Below are positions 1 to 8,685 of a stretch of 64,000 nucleotides of DNA, one piece after another. The notes under the pieces are model-generated. The model saw only the letters and a list, made by a program, of their open reading frames with translations. It ran no database searches and was not told the DNA's origin. Source of the stretch: Prado023 sp963774745 (lineage in GTDB: Bacteria > Actinomycetota > Actinomycetes > S36-B12 > CAIYMF01); the NCBI GenBank assembly GCA_963774745.1, contig CAVZGE010000006.1, forward strand, positions 372,001-436,000. The letters run 5' to 3'. The position numbers and the translations under genes were made by a program. The stretch's first letter is position 1, and every line of letters starts with the position of its first letter.

Positions 1-1434
1 ATCCCGGTGCTGAACAAGATCGACCTGCCGGCAGCCCAGCCGGAGCGCTACGCCGCGGAGCTGGCCCACATCATCGGGTGCGATCCCGCCGACGTCCTGC
101 AGGTCAGCGCCAAGACGGGCACGGGGGTCCGAGAGCTGCTCGACGAGGTCGTCCGCTCGGTTCCGGCTCCTGCCGGTGACCCCGACGCCCCCGCCCGGGC
201 GCTGATCTTCGACTCCGTCTACGACTCCTACCGCGGCGTGATCACCTACGTGCGCGTGATCGACGGCAAGCTCTCCACCCGCGAGCGCATCGTCATGATG
301 TCCACCGGTGCCCAGCACGAGATGCTCGAGGTCGGCGTGATCTCACCGGACCCGGTGCCGTCCGCGGCGATCGGCGCCGGCGAGGTCGGCTACCTGATCA
401 CCGGCGTGAAGGACGTGCGCCAGAGCCGCGTCGGTGACACCGTGACCGCCGCGAGCAAGGCGGGTGCGACCATCCCGCTGGGCGGGTACCGCGACCCCAA
501 GCCGATGGTCTTCTCGGGCCTCTACCCGATCGATGGCTCGGACTACCCCGAGCTGCGTGACGCCCTGGACAAGCTCAAGCTCAACGACGCCGCCCTGGTC
601 TACGAGCCCGAGACCTCCGGGGCGCTCGGGTTCGGCTTCCGGTGCGGCTTCCTCGGGCTGCTGCACCTGGAGATCGTCCGCGAGCGCCTCGAGCGCGAGT
701 TCAACCTCGACCTGATCTCCACCGCCCCGAACGTGATCTACCAGGTGACCCTCGACGACGGCCGCAGCATCGAGGTCACCAACCCCTCCGAGTACCCGAA
801 CGGCAAGGTGGCCGAGGTCCGCGAGCCGATCGTGCGGGCCACCATCCTGAGCCCGACGGACTACGTCGGCGCCATCATGGAGCTGTGCCAGAACCGCCGC
901 GGGAACCTGCTGGGGATGGACTACCTGTCCGACACCCGCGTCGAGCTGCGCTACACGCTGCCCCTGGCCGAGATCGTCTTCGACTTCTTCGACGCCCTGA
1001 AGTCGCGCACCCGCGGGTACGCCTCGCTGGACTACGAGACCACCGGCGAGCAGGCCGCCGACCTGGTGAAGGTCGACATCCTGCTGCACGGGGAGCCCGT
1101 GGACGCCTTCAGCGCGATCGTGCACCGCGACAAGTCCTACGCCTACGGGGTGGCCATGGCCGCCAAGCTCAAGACGCTGATCCCGCGCCAGCAGTTCGAG
1201 GTCCCGATCCAGGCCGCGATCGGCTCGCGGATCATCGCCCGGGAGAGCGTTCGGGCGATGCGCAAGGACGTCCTGGCCAAGTGCTACGGCGGTGACATCA
1301 CCCGCAAGCGCAAGCTGCTCGAGAAGCAGAAGGAGGGCAAGAAGCGGATGAAGATGGTCGGTCGGGTCGAGATCCCGCAGGAGGCCTTCATCGCCGCGCT
1401 CAACACCGAGGGCGACCAGGGCGCCAAGAAGTAG
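1..1434 (+). CDS. lepA: Elongation factor 4 (LepA), 5'-truncated by the window edge
   Basis: Translational GTPase that acts on ribosomes and promotes back-translocation or assembly under stress. The reading frame is open from base 1; 477 residues are visible against about 600-620 for the family, so the N-terminal G1-G3 motifs lie upstream of the window. The first residues carry the G4 motif NKID, followed about 35 residues later by a G5-like SAKTGTG. Domain II, the EF-G-like domains III and V and the LepA C-terminal domain follow; the tail is lysine-rich (TRKRKLLEKQKEGKKRMK), as in LepA. The FGFRCGFLGLLHLE stretch is characteristic. The internal GTG at base 7 should not be taken as the start, because the conserved frame continues upstream of it. 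Confidence 0.97.
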   Translation: MPVLNKIDLPAAQPERYAAELAHIIGCDPADVLQVSAKTGTGVRELLDEVVRSVPAPAGDPDAPARALIFDSVYDSYRGVITYVRVIDGKLSTRERIVMMSTGAQHEMLEVGVISPDPVPSAAIGAGEVGYLITGVKDVRQSRVGDTVTAASKAGATIPLGGYRDPKPMVFSGLYPIDGSDYPELRDALDKLKLNDAALVYEPETSGALGFGFRCGFLGLLHLEIVRERLEREFNLDLISTAPNVIYQVTLDDGRSIEVTNPSEYPNGKVAEVREPIVRATILSPTDYVGAIMELCQNRRGNLLGMDYLSDTRVELRYTLPLAEIVFDFFDALKSRTRGYASLDYETTGEQAADLVKVDILLHGEPVDAFSAIVHRDKSYAYGVAMAAKLKTLIPRQQFEVPIQAAIGSRIIARESVRAMRKDVLAKCYGGDITRKRKLLEKQKEGKKRMKMVGRVEIPQEAFIAALNTEGDQGAKK

Positions 1435-1444
1435 CACCGAGGTC

Positions 1445-1484
1445 TTGCCCCGCACCTCCTGAGGGCGTAATCTGATATCAGATT
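1445..1484 (+). promoter_or_regulatory. Promoter with overlapping 16-bp palindromic operator for the SPFH/RHH operon
   Basis: A -35-like TTGCCC (1445-1450), a 17-nt spacer and a -10-like TAATCT (1468-1473) precede the SPFH gene. A perfect 16-bp palindrome, AATCTGATATCAGATT (1469-1484), covers the -10 and the expected transcription start. A further TTGATAG half-site follows directly, giving three closely spaced TGATA-type half-sites. This is the kind of array ribbon-helix-helix repressors bind, and such a protein is encoded two genes downstream. The binding itself is inference. Confidence 0.62.
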
Positions 1485-1506
1485 GATAGTCCCGAGGAGG
1501 ACCCGA

Positions 1507-2451
1507 ATGAGCGCCACCCTGGCTGCCCCGACACCCGCACCCGACTCCATCCCCACCTCGACCCCGCAGGTCGTCGAGAAGCGCGCCCACAGCGTCAACG
1601 GCTGGCCGGTGGTGATCGCGGGGATCGTCGGGATCATCGCCTGCGCCTGGGCCATCGGCGTGGCCATCGAGCGGGCGGGTGACACGTTCGCGATGCCGGT
1701 GTACTTCTGGGTCAGCGTCGTCGCCCTGATCCTGATCATCGTGCTGCTGACCGGCCTCACCCCGGTCGCCCCGGGGCAGGCCCGGGTGGTGCAGCTGCTC
1801 GGCCGCTACGTCGGCACCATCCGCCAGGACGGCCTGCGCTGGGTGAACCCGCTGACCGTCCGGAAGTCCATCTCCACCCGGATCCGCAACCAGGAGACCC
1901 AGGTCCTGAAGGTCAACGACCTCGCGGGCAACCCGATCGACATCGCAGCGGTCGTGGTCTGGCAGGTCACCGACACCGCGATGGCCAGCTTCGACGTGGA
2001 CAACTTCGTCGACTTCGTGTCGATCCAGACCGAGACCGCCGTGCGCCACATCGCCAACTCCTACCCGTACGACAACAACGCGGGCACCGCGCGGCTGAGC
2101 CTGCGCGACAACGCCGAGGAGATCACCGCCGAGCTGAGCCGCGAGATCGGCCAGCGGGTGGCGCCCGCGGGCGTGCACATCGTCGAGTCGCGGCTGACGC
2201 GCCTGGCCTACGCCGCCGAGATCGCCCAGGCGATGCTGCGCCGCCAGCAGGCCGACGCCGTGGTGGCCGCGCGTGCCCGGATCGTCGAGGGTGCGGTCGG
2301 CATGGTCGAGCAGGCACTGCACCAGCTCGAGGAGCAGGACGTCGTGGTGCTCGACGACGAGCGCAAGGCGGTCATGGTGTCCAACCTCCTGGTGGTCCTC
2401 TGCTCCGAGCAGAACACCCAGCCCGTGGTCAACGCCGGATCGCTGTACTGA
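1507..2451 (+). CDS. SPFH/Band 7 (stomatin-like) membrane protein
   Basis: 314-residue membrane scaffold protein. Two hydrophobic segments (about residues 28-48 and 58-80) are followed by a Band 7 domain beginning at GLTPVAPGQARVVQLLGRYVG and running to about residue 250, then a glutamine/glutamate-rich tail. SPFH proteins assemble at membrane microdomains; the specific role here is unknown. The start at ATG 1507 is chosen because GAGGAGG (1494-1500) lies 6 nt before it; an in-frame ATG at 1483 lies inside the operator palindrome and has no ribosome-binding site. A ribbon-helix-helix gene begins 8 nt after its stop, so the two are almost certainly co-transcribed and probably controlled through the upstream palindrome. 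Confidence 0.9.
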   Translation: MSATLAAPTPAPDSIPTSTPQVVEKRAHSVNGWPVVIAGIVGIIACAWAIGVAIERAGDTFAMPVYFWVSVVALILIIVLLTGLTPVAPGQARVVQLLGRYVGTIRQDGLRWVNPLTVRKSISTRIRNQETQVLKVNDLAGNPIDIAAVVVWQVTDTAMASFDVDNFVDFVSIQTETAVRHIANSYPYDNNAGTARLSLRDNAEEITAELSREIGQRVAPAGVHIVESRLTRLAYAAEIAQAMLRRQQADAVVAARARIVEGAVGMVEQALHQLEEQDVVVLDDERKAVMVSNLLVVLCSEQNTQPVVNAGSLY

Positions 2452-2458
2452 GGCCGAC

Positions 2459-2698
2459 GTGGCCGAGCGCAAGGCGGTGCTGCTCCGCCTGGACCCAGCC
2501 GTCCACGACGCGCTGGCCAGGTGGGCCGCCGATGAGCTGCGCAGCACCAACGCGCAGATCGAGTTCCTGCTGCGCAGGGCCCTGCTGGAGGTGGGGCGGA
2601 TGCCGGGCGCAGCGGGCCCGATCAGGAGACCGGGCAGGCGTGCCGGCGCACCCAGCGCGGTCGACCCGGCCGCCGGCGGCGCTGCGGAGGCCGATTGA
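2459..2698 (+). CDS. Small ribbon-helix-helix (Arc/HicB-like) DNA-binding protein
   Basis: 79-residue protein starting at GTG 2459. Residues 5-42 (AVLLRLDPAVHDALARWAAD followed by ELRSTNAQIEFLLRRAL) match the Arc/MetJ ribbon-helix-helix pattern: a short beta strand with alternating residues, helix, turn with S-T-N, helix. The family binds palindromic operators as dimers. The C-terminal 35 residues are Pro/Arg/Ala-rich and look disordered. It lies 8 nt downstream of the SPFH gene in the same operon, which has a palindrome over its promoter, so autoregulation is the simplest model. Such proteins are often labelled toxin-antitoxin antitoxins, but no toxin is adjacent; the partner is the SPFH protein. 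Confidence 0.75.
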   Translation: MAERKAVLLRLDPAVHDALARWAADELRSTNAQIEFLLRRALLEVGRMPGAAGPIRRPGRRAGAPSAVDPAAGGAAEAD

Positions 2699-2729
2699 GC
2701 GGTGTGGTGGGCCTTGTGCGGCCCACGGC

Positions 2730-2758
2730 TTGACCGGGGGGCGTGAGATCGGCAGAGT
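2730..2758 (+). promoter_or_regulatory. Promoter of the first acyl-CoA ligase gene
   Basis: TTGACC (2730-2735), a 17-nt spacer and CAGAGT (2753-2758). The same -35 hexamer, spacer length and -10 hexamer precede the downstream paralogue, which supports both as real promoters. The leader to the ATG is about 50 nt. Confidence 0.6.
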
Positions 2759-2815
2759 TGCGTAGGTCACACTTGCCTGTGTTCTGACGTCCACCAACGC
2801 CCTGGAGGCTCCTGA

Positions 2816-4648
2816 ATGGCCACAACTGCCGGATCCCTGAGCACGCCCCTGCCGCCGCACGCCGACACGCTCTCGCGATCCATCCTGGACCGGGTCGCCG
2901 CGAGCCCGGACAAGCTGGCCTTCACGTCCCCGGGGCCCGATGACACGTGGAGCGTGAAGTACACGTGGCGCGAGGCCGGCGACGAGATGATGAAGCTGGG
3001 AGCCGGCCTGATCGCACTGGGCCTCGAGCTCGAGGACCGGGTCGCGATCGCCTGCAACACCCGCACCGAGTGGCTGTTCGCCGATGGCGCGGTGATGCTG
3101 GCCGGTGGCGCCAACACGACCATCTACCCCAGCACGGGCGACGACGACTTCGGCTACATCGTCAGCGACTCCGGGTCCCGGTTCCTGATCGCCGAGGACA
3201 CGAAGCAGGCCGACAAGGCCCTGCACCAGCGTGACCAGCTGCCGGACCTGACCAAGATCATCCTCATCGACGGTGAGGGCGACGGCGACTTCGTCATCAG
3301 CTGGAGCCAGCTGCGCGAGATGGGCGTGGCCAAGCTCACCGAGAACCCGAAGGTGATCGAGGAGCGCGTGGCCCAGCTGACCTCCGAGTCGCTGGCGACC
3401 ATGATCTACACCTCCGGGACCACGGGTCGCCCCAAGGGCGTCGAGCTGCCGCACCGCTGCTGGGTGTTCGAGGGGGCCAGCATCGAGGCGATGAACGTCT
3501 TCGAGCCCGACGACATGCACTTCCTGTGGCTGCCGCTGTCGCACGTGTTCGGCAAGGTGCTGATCTCGGCGCAGTACCAGATCGGCTTCACGACGGCCAC
3601 TGACGGCCGGGTGCCCAAGATCGTCGAGAACCTGCCCAAGGTGCAGCCCACCGTGATGGCCGGCGTGCCGCGCATCTTCGAGAAGATCTACCAGGGTGCC
3701 AACGCGAAGGCGAAGGCCGGTGGCGGCGCCAAGGCGAAGATCTTCGAGTGGGCGTTCAGCACCTCGGCAGCGGTGAAGGCCAAGCAGCGCGCCGGCCAGT
3801 CGGCTGGTCCGTTCGCGGGCATCCAGATGGCCATCGCAGACAAGCTCGTCTTCTCCAAGATCAGGGAGCTGACCGGTGGCCGGATCCGGATCTTCTGCTC
3901 CGGCTCCGCCGCCCTCAACGGCGACGTCGCCCGCTGGTTCGACGCGGCCGGCATGCCCATCCTCGAGGGGTACGGGCTGACGGAGAACACGGCCGCCGCG
4001 TGCCTCGTGCGCCCGGACGACATCGTGTTCGGCCAGGTCGGGTCACCGCTGCCGGGCACGGAGGTGCGGATCGCCGACGACGGCGAGGTCCTGCTGCGCG
4101 GGCCGCACATCATGCGCGGCTACCGGAACCTGCCCGAGGTCAACGCCGAGACCCTCCTTCCCGACGGCTGGTTGGCCACCGGCGACATCGGCGTCCTCGA
4201 CGACAAGGGTCGCCTGAAGATCACCGACCGCAAGAAGGACCTGGTCAAGACCTCGGGCGGCAAGTACATCGCCCCCGGGCTGATCGCCGCGCAGTTCAAG
4301 GTGATCTCGCCGCTGGCCTCGAACCTGGTCGTGCACGCGAACAACCGCAACTACGCCACCGCGCTGGTGTCCCTGGACCCCGAGGCGCTGCAGGGGTTCG
4401 CCGCCAAGAACGGCCTGTCCGGTGACTTCGGGACACTGTCGCAGGCCCCCGAGGTCCGGGCCGCGATCCAGGGGAACATCGACACCCTCAACGGCCAGCT
4501 GAACAAGTGGGAGACGATCAAGAAGTTCACGATCCTCGACCGCGACCTCAGCGAGGAGAACGGCGAGCTGACGGCCAGCCTGAAGGTCAAGCGCAAGGTC
4601 GTCGAGGAGCACTTCGCCGACAAGATCGAGGCGATGTACGCCTCGTAG
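2816..4648 (+). CDS. Long-chain fatty acid-CoA ligase (AMP-forming), copy 1
   Basis: 610-residue acyl-adenylate-forming enzyme that converts fatty acid, ATP and CoA to acyl-CoA. The P-loop-like motif YTSGTTGRPKG is near residue 197, GYGLTE near 386, the TGD motif near 456 and the hinge/C-terminal ITDRKKDLVKTSGGKYIAP near 467-486. Length and motifs fit the FadD15-like group, with no membrane segment. GGAGG at 2804 supports the start. It has its own promoter and a strong hairpin terminator behind it, so it is probably monocistronic. A close paralogue of the same length follows immediately. The exact chain-length preference cannot be read from the sequence. Confidence 0.93.
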   Translation: MATTAGSLSTPLPPHADTLSRSILDRVAASPDKLAFTSPGPDDTWSVKYTWREAGDEMMKLGAGLIALGLELEDRVAIACNTRTEWLFADGAVMLAGGANTTIYPSTGDDDFGYIVSDSGSRFLIAEDTKQADKALHQRDQLPDLTKIILIDGEGDGDFVISWSQLREMGVAKLTENPKVIEERVAQLTSESLATMIYTSGTTGRPKGVELPHRCWVFEGASIEAMNVFEPDDMHFLWLPLSHVFGKVLISAQYQIGFTTATDGRVPKIVENLPKVQPTVMAGVPRIFEKIYQGANAKAKAGGGAKAKIFEWAFSTSAAVKAKQRAGQSAGPFAGIQMAIADKLVFSKIRELTGGRIRIFCSGSAALNGDVARWFDAAGMPILEGYGLTENTAAACLVRPDDIVFGQVGSPLPGTEVRIADDGEVLLRGPHIMRGYRNLPEVNAETLLPDGWLATGDIGVLDDKGRLKITDRKKDLVKTSGGKYIAPGLIAAQFKVISPLASNLVVHANNRNYATALVSLDPEALQGFAAKNGLSGDFGTLSQAPEVRAAIQGNIDTLNGQLNKWETIKKFTILDRDLSEENGELTASLKVKRKVVEEHFADKIEAMYAS

Positions 4649-4661
4649 GACCGGCCATCGT

Positions 4662-4696
4662 CGACGACCCCCGTGGAGCTCCCACGGGGGTCGTCG
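4662..4696 (+). terminator. Strong hairpin terminator after acyl-CoA ligase copy 1
   Basis: Perfect 15-bp stem (CGACGACCCCCGTGG paired with its reverse complement) around a 5-nt loop, starting 13 nt after the stop codon. There is no U-tract, which is common for terminators in high-GC actinobacteria. It separates the two tandem ligase genes transcriptionally. Confidence 0.8.
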
Positions 4697-4743
4697 CGTT
4701 CCGGGCGAATCGCCGCTCCCATGGCCGATCCGGCCGCCGGTGC

Positions 4744-4772
4744 TTGACCCGACGCGCCGGAGTCGGCAGAGT
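4744..4772 (+). promoter_or_regulatory. Promoter of the second acyl-CoA ligase gene
   Basis: TTGACC (4744-4749), a 17-nt spacer and CAGAGT (4767-4772), identical in hexamers and spacing to the promoter of copy 1. The bases just upstream of the -10 (TCGG) also match, so the promoter was probably duplicated together with the gene. Confidence 0.6.
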
Positions 4773-4831
4773 GACCCGCCACACCACCGCGCCAGACCCG
4801 ATCCCCCCACCGAACCCGGAGGACCTCCCGC

Positions 4832-6658
4832 ATGGCCACGATCGTCGGCTCGCTCGACACCCCGCTCCCTGCGCACGCCCCCAACCTCGCGCAGTCGATC
4901 CTGGATCGGGTCGCAGCGACTCCCGACCGGCGCGCCTTCCGCTATCCCCGGCCCGACGGCAGCTGGCCGGTGATGACCTGGCGTGAGGCGGGCGACGAGA
5001 TGACCCAGCTCGCCGCCGGGCTCGTGGCCCTGGGGTTGCAGCCCGAGGACCGGGTCGCCATCGCCTGCAACACGCGCATCGAGTGGATCCTGACCGACGG
5101 CGCGGCGCTGCTGGCAGGCGGGGCCAACACGACCATCTACCCGAGCACCGGTGACGAGGACTTCGGCTACATCGTGGCCGACTCCGGCGCGCGCTTCCTC
5201 GTGGCCGAGGACCAGAAGCAGGCGGACAAGGCGCTCGGGCAGCGCGACCGGCTGCCCGAGCTGACCAGGATCATCCTGATCGACGGTTCCGGGGACGGCG
5301 ACCTGGTGATCAGCTGGGACGACCTGCACCAGCTCGGTGCCGAGGCGCTGGCCGCCGATCCCACAGTGATCGAGCGGCGGGTCGCGGCCATCAGCCCCGA
5401 GTCCCTGGCGACGATCATCTACACGTCCGGCACGACCGGTCGACCGAAGGGCGTCGAGCTCCCGCACAGCAACTGGGTCTTCCAGGGCGCCAGCGTCGAG
5501 GCGCTGCAGATCATGCACATCGACGACGTCCACTACCTCTGGCTGCCGCTGGCGCACTCGTTCGGCAAGGTGCTGCTCGCCGCCCAGTACCAGATCGGGC
5601 TGGAGACCGCGGTCGACGGCCGGATCGACCAGATCGTGGCCAACCTGCCCATCGTCCAGCCGACGCTCATGTGCGGTGTCCCGCGCATCTTCGAGAAGAT
5701 CTACCAGGGGGCCAACGCCAAGGCCAGGGCCGGTGGCGGCGCCAAGGCGAAGATCTTCGAGTGGGCGTTCAGCACCTCGGCGGGCATCAAGGCCAAGCAG
5801 CGCTCGGGCCAGTCGGCCGGCCCCCTGGCGGGCCCGCAGATGGCGCTCGCCGACAAGCTGGTCTTCTCCAAGATCCAGGCCCTCACCGGTGGGCGGGTCC
5901 GGCTGTTCGTCTCCGGGTCGGCAGCCCTGAACGCGGATGTCGCCCGCTGGTTCGACGCGGCCGGCATGCCGGTCATCGAGGGCTACGGGCTGACGGAGAA
6001 CAGCGCCGCTGCCTTCATCGTGCGTCCCGACGACCTCGCGTTCGGGACCGTGGGCAAGCCGTTCCCCGGGACCGAGGCCATGATCGCCGCGGACGGTGAG
6101 GTCCTGCTGCGCGGTCCGCACGTCATGCGCGGCTACCGCAACCTGCCGGAGGCCAACGCTGAGGCGCTGCTGCCCGACGGGTGGCTGGCGACCGGGGACA
6201 TCGGGGTCTTCGACGACGAGGGTCGCCTGCGGATCACCGACCGCAAGAAGGACCTGGTCAAGACCTCGGGCGGCAAGTACATCGCCCCCGGGGCGATCGC
6301 CGCCCGCTTCAAGGTGATCTCGACGCTGGCCTCGAACCTGGTGGTGCACGCGAACAACCGCAACTACGCCACCGCCCTGGTGTCCCTGGACCCCGAGGCG
6401 CTGGAGAAGTTCGCCGCCGCCCACGGGCTCTCGGGCGACTTCGCCACCCTCTCGCAGAGCCCCGAGGTCCGTGCCGACATCCAGGCGTCGATCGACGAGC
6501 TGAACTCCCAGGTCAACCGTTGGGAGACGATCAAGAAGTTCACGATCCTCGACCGCGACCTGTCCGAGGAGGGCGGCGAGCTGACGGCCAGCCTGAAGGT
6601 CAAGCGCAAGGTCGTGGAGGAGCACTTCGCCGAGCAGATCGAGGCGATGTACGCGTAG
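4832..6658 (+). CDS. Long-chain fatty acid-CoA ligase (AMP-forming), copy 2
   Basis: 608-residue paralogue of the preceding gene, colinear along its whole length. It has the same YTSGTTGRPKG, GYGLTE, ITDRKKDLVKTSGGKYIAP and C-terminal ELTASLKVKRKVVEEHFA blocks. Differences concentrate in the substrate-side regions, for example HSNWVFQG and LWLPLAHSFGKVLL where copy 1 has HRCWVFEG and LWLPLSHVFGKVLI. That fits divergence in acyl substrate rather than in adenylation chemistry. GGAGG at 4819 precedes the ATG. It is separated from copy 1 by a terminator and a second promoter, so it can be controlled independently. Confidence 0.93.
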   Translation: MATIVGSLDTPLPAHAPNLAQSILDRVAATPDRRAFRYPRPDGSWPVMTWREAGDEMTQLAAGLVALGLQPEDRVAIACNTRIEWILTDGAALLAGGANTTIYPSTGDEDFGYIVADSGARFLVAEDQKQADKALGQRDRLPELTRIILIDGSGDGDLVISWDDLHQLGAEALAADPTVIERRVAAISPESLATIIYTSGTTGRPKGVELPHSNWVFQGASVEALQIMHIDDVHYLWLPLAHSFGKVLLAAQYQIGLETAVDGRIDQIVANLPIVQPTLMCGVPRIFEKIYQGANAKARAGGGAKAKIFEWAFSTSAGIKAKQRSGQSAGPLAGPQMALADKLVFSKIQALTGGRVRLFVSGSAALNADVARWFDAAGMPVIEGYGLTENSAAAFIVRPDDLAFGTVGKPFPGTEAMIAADGEVLLRGPHVMRGYRNLPEANAEALLPDGWLATGDIGVFDDEGRLRITDRKKDLVKTSGGKYIAPGAIAARFKVISTLASNLVVHANNRNYATALVSLDPEALEKFAAAHGLSGDFATLSQSPEVRADIQASIDELNSQVNRWETIKKFTILDRDLSEEGGELTASLKVKRKVVEEHFAEQIEAMYA

Positions 6659-6674
6659 GGCGGTCGGGGGCGGG

Positions 6675-7292
6675 TCACACGTCCGGCGTCGCGCTGGGCG
6701 ACCGGGCGCCCGTCGGCCGCTGCCGGCCCATCCCAGTGATCCCCTCGGCCCCCCCGGCCCCCTCGGCCCCGGGTGTCCCGGCGGCCGCGGCCGAACCCCG
6801 GACCGTGAGGACCAGGTTCGGCTGGCCGTCGTCCTCCCCGAGCACCACGTACACGGCGAAGCTCGGCGCTGAGAAGCTGTAGAGCCCGGTGTTGGTCTCG
6901 GCCGCGCCGACGTACTCGGCGATCGGGACGTACTCGCGCGCGCGCAGGGCCGCCACGATCGGCTCGGCCATGTCCAGGGCGGTCCCGTTGTCGGTGGTGA
7001 AGGTGGCGGTCCAGGTCCGCCGCGGTGGTGATCCGATCGCGTAGGCGGTGACCACCTCGGCGCCCGTCGGCAGCGGCACGTCGGGCCAGTCCGCAGGCAG
7101 GGGCGCACCCGTGAGCCCCCACTCCCGGGCCAGCTGCACGGACCGGTCGAAGGCCGCGGTCGTCTGCGTCGGGCTCGGCGACGGGGACCCGATGGTGGGC
7201 CGGGGCGCGGGCTCACCCGGGCCGCAGCCCCCCAGCGCCAGGACGCCGGAGCACAGCACCGCTGCCGCACGCGCGATCCGCCGCCTCCCCAT
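6675..7292 (-). CDS. Secreted lipoprotein of unknown function
   Basis: 205 residues with a classical lipoprotein signal: MGRRRIARAAAVLCSGVLALGGC, with lipobox LALGGC and the acylated cysteine at residue 23. A Pro/Ser/Thr linker follows, then a mature domain of about 150 residues with no motif I recognise. The start is supported by a TAGCGT box (7299-7304 on this strand) ending 6 nt before the ATG, the leaderless arrangement seen across this window. It runs divergently from hemW and converges on the second acyl-CoA ligase. Confidence 0.75.
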   Translation of the reverse strand: MGRRRIARAAAVLCSGVLALGGCGPGEPAPRPTIGSPSPSPTQTTAAFDRSVQLAREWGLTGAPLPADWPDVPLPTGAEVVTAYAIGSPPRRTWTATFTTDNGTALDMAEPIVAALRAREYVPIAEYVGAAETNTGLYSFSAPSFAVYVVLGEDDGQPNLVLTVRGSAAAAGTPGAEGAGGAEGITGMGRQRPTGARSPSATPDV

Positions 7293-7350
7293 GGGTCAAC
7301 GCTAACCCGAGCGGGCCGATGCGCCGGGCACATGCGGGACAATGACGGCC

Positions 7351-8562
7351 ATGCCCAGCCAGCCGACCGGGGAGGTCCCGCCCCTCGACGGGGTCCTGCC
7401 CCAGGAGTCGGCCCGGTCGTGGGGTGCGCGGGACTTCGGGTTCTACCTGCACGTGCCGTTCTGCGCCACGCGCTGCGGGTACTGCGACTTCAACACCTAC
7501 ACCGCCCCCGAGCTGGCCACCTCGACCGGCGTCGACCGGGCCGGTTTCGCCGAGCACCTTGCCGCGGAGGTCGAGTTCGCCCGGGGCCTGCTCGGCGCCC
7601 GGGAGGTCCCGGTGCGCACCGTCTTCGTCGGCGGGGGCACCCCGACCCTGCTCGCCCCGGAGGCGTTGGGCTCGGTCCTGGACCGCATCGACGCCGAGTT
7701 CGGCCTGGCCCCCGGCGCCGAGGTGACGGTGGAGGCCAACCCCGACTCGGTGGACGCGGCGGCGCTGGCCCGCCTGCGGGAGGTCGGCTTCACCCGGATC
7801 TCGTTCGGCATGCAGAGCGCGGTCCCGCACGTCCTGGCGGTCCTGGACCGCACCCACACCCCAGGGGGTGCCCTGCGTGCGGTCGCCGAGGCCCGGGCCG
7901 CGGGGTTCGAGCAGGTCAGCCTCGACCTGATCTACGGCACGCCGGGGGAGTCGCTGGCCGACTGGCGGTGCACGGTCGATACCGTCCTGTCGGCGCAGGT
8001 GGGCCACATCTCGGCCTATGCCCTGATCGTCGAGCCGGGCACGCGACTGGCCGCGGCGGTCCGCCGGGGTGCGATCACCGCGCCCGACGACGACCTGATG
8101 GCCGACATGTACGACCTGGCCGACGAGGCGTTCGCGGCCGCCGGGCTGCCCTGGTACGAGCTGTCGAACTGGGCCGTGCCGGGCCAGGAGTGCCGGCACA
8201 ACCTGGCCTACTGGCGCGGCGCCGACTGGTGGGGGGCCGGTCCAGGAGCACACAGCCATGTGGCCGGCACCCGCTGGTGGAACGTCAAGCACCCGGCGGC
8301 GTACGTCCAGCGACTGCGTGCCGGCCAGTCACCGGCCGCTGGCCGCGAGGTGCTCGACGCCGACACCCGCGCGCTCGAGGAGATCCTGCTGGGCGTCCGG
8401 ATGGCCGACGGGCTGGGCGTGAACGACCTCACCCCTGGGCAGCGACGTGAGCTGGAGGTACTGGTCTCCGATGGGCTCGGGTCGGTGCAGGGCGGCCGGT
8501 TCCGACTCACCCGGTCCGGGCGGCTCCTGGCCGACGCCGTGGTGCGCCGGCTGGTGCCCTGA
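7351..8562 (+). CDS. hemW: HemW-like radical SAM heme chaperone
   Basis: 403-residue radical SAM protein related to oxygen-independent coproporphyrinogen oxidase but of the HemW type, which binds and delivers heme. The 4Fe-4S motif CATRCGYCDF (CxxxCxxC) lies near residues 38-46, followed by the GGGTP loop and the SAM-binding core, then a HemN-type C-terminal domain. lepA-hemW-hrcA-dnaJ proximity is common in actinobacteria. ATG 7351 is chosen over ATG 7342 because GACAAT (7338-7343) ends exactly 7 nt before 7351, a leaderless promoter pattern; the upstream ATG would overlap that box. Confidence 0.92.
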   Translation: MPSQPTGEVPPLDGVLPQESARSWGARDFGFYLHVPFCATRCGYCDFNTYTAPELATSTGVDRAGFAEHLAAEVEFARGLLGAREVPVRTVFVGGGTPTLLAPEALGSVLDRIDAEFGLAPGAEVTVEANPDSVDAAALARLREVGFTRISFGMQSAVPHVLAVLDRTHTPGGALRAVAEARAAGFEQVSLDLIYGTPGESLADWRCTVDTVLSAQVGHISAYALIVEPGTRLAAAVRRGAITAPDDDLMADMYDLADEAFAAAGLPWYELSNWAVPGQECRHNLAYWRGADWWGAGPGAHSHVAGTRWWNVKHPAAYVQRLRAGQSPAAGREVLDADTRALEEILLGVRMADGLGVNDLTPGQRRELEVLVSDGLGSVQGGRFRLTRSGRLLADAVVRRLVP

Positions 8563-8617
8563 GCTGCCGTCGGGCCCGCGAACCCGGAACGGCCGCGCAC
8601 CGAGGGGGGATCCGCGA

Positions 8618-8669
8618 AGGGGCCGGCGAGCCCAGCGGGTCGATGACCGCACCAGGCTCGCCGGCCCCT
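8618..8669. terminator. Bidirectional hairpin terminator between hemW and the DUF4190-like gene
   Basis: Perfect 15-bp inverted repeat, AGGGGCCGGCGAGCC and its complement, around a 22-nt loop that can itself form a short inner stem (GCGGGT/ACCGC). It lies between two convergent genes, 56 nt after the hemW stop and 17 nt from the other stop. Confidence 0.75.
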
Positions 8670-8685
8670 CGGATCGCAGAGTCGG

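Noticed and set aside
343..2550. Long open frame on the minus strand across lepA and the SPFH gene
   Set aside because: His/Gly/Asp-rich mirror of GC3-biased genes; no conserved domain, while the plus-strand genes are clear.
2459..2698. Toxin-antitoxin antitoxin
   Set aside because: No toxin-like gene is adjacent on either side; the partner is an SPFH protein.
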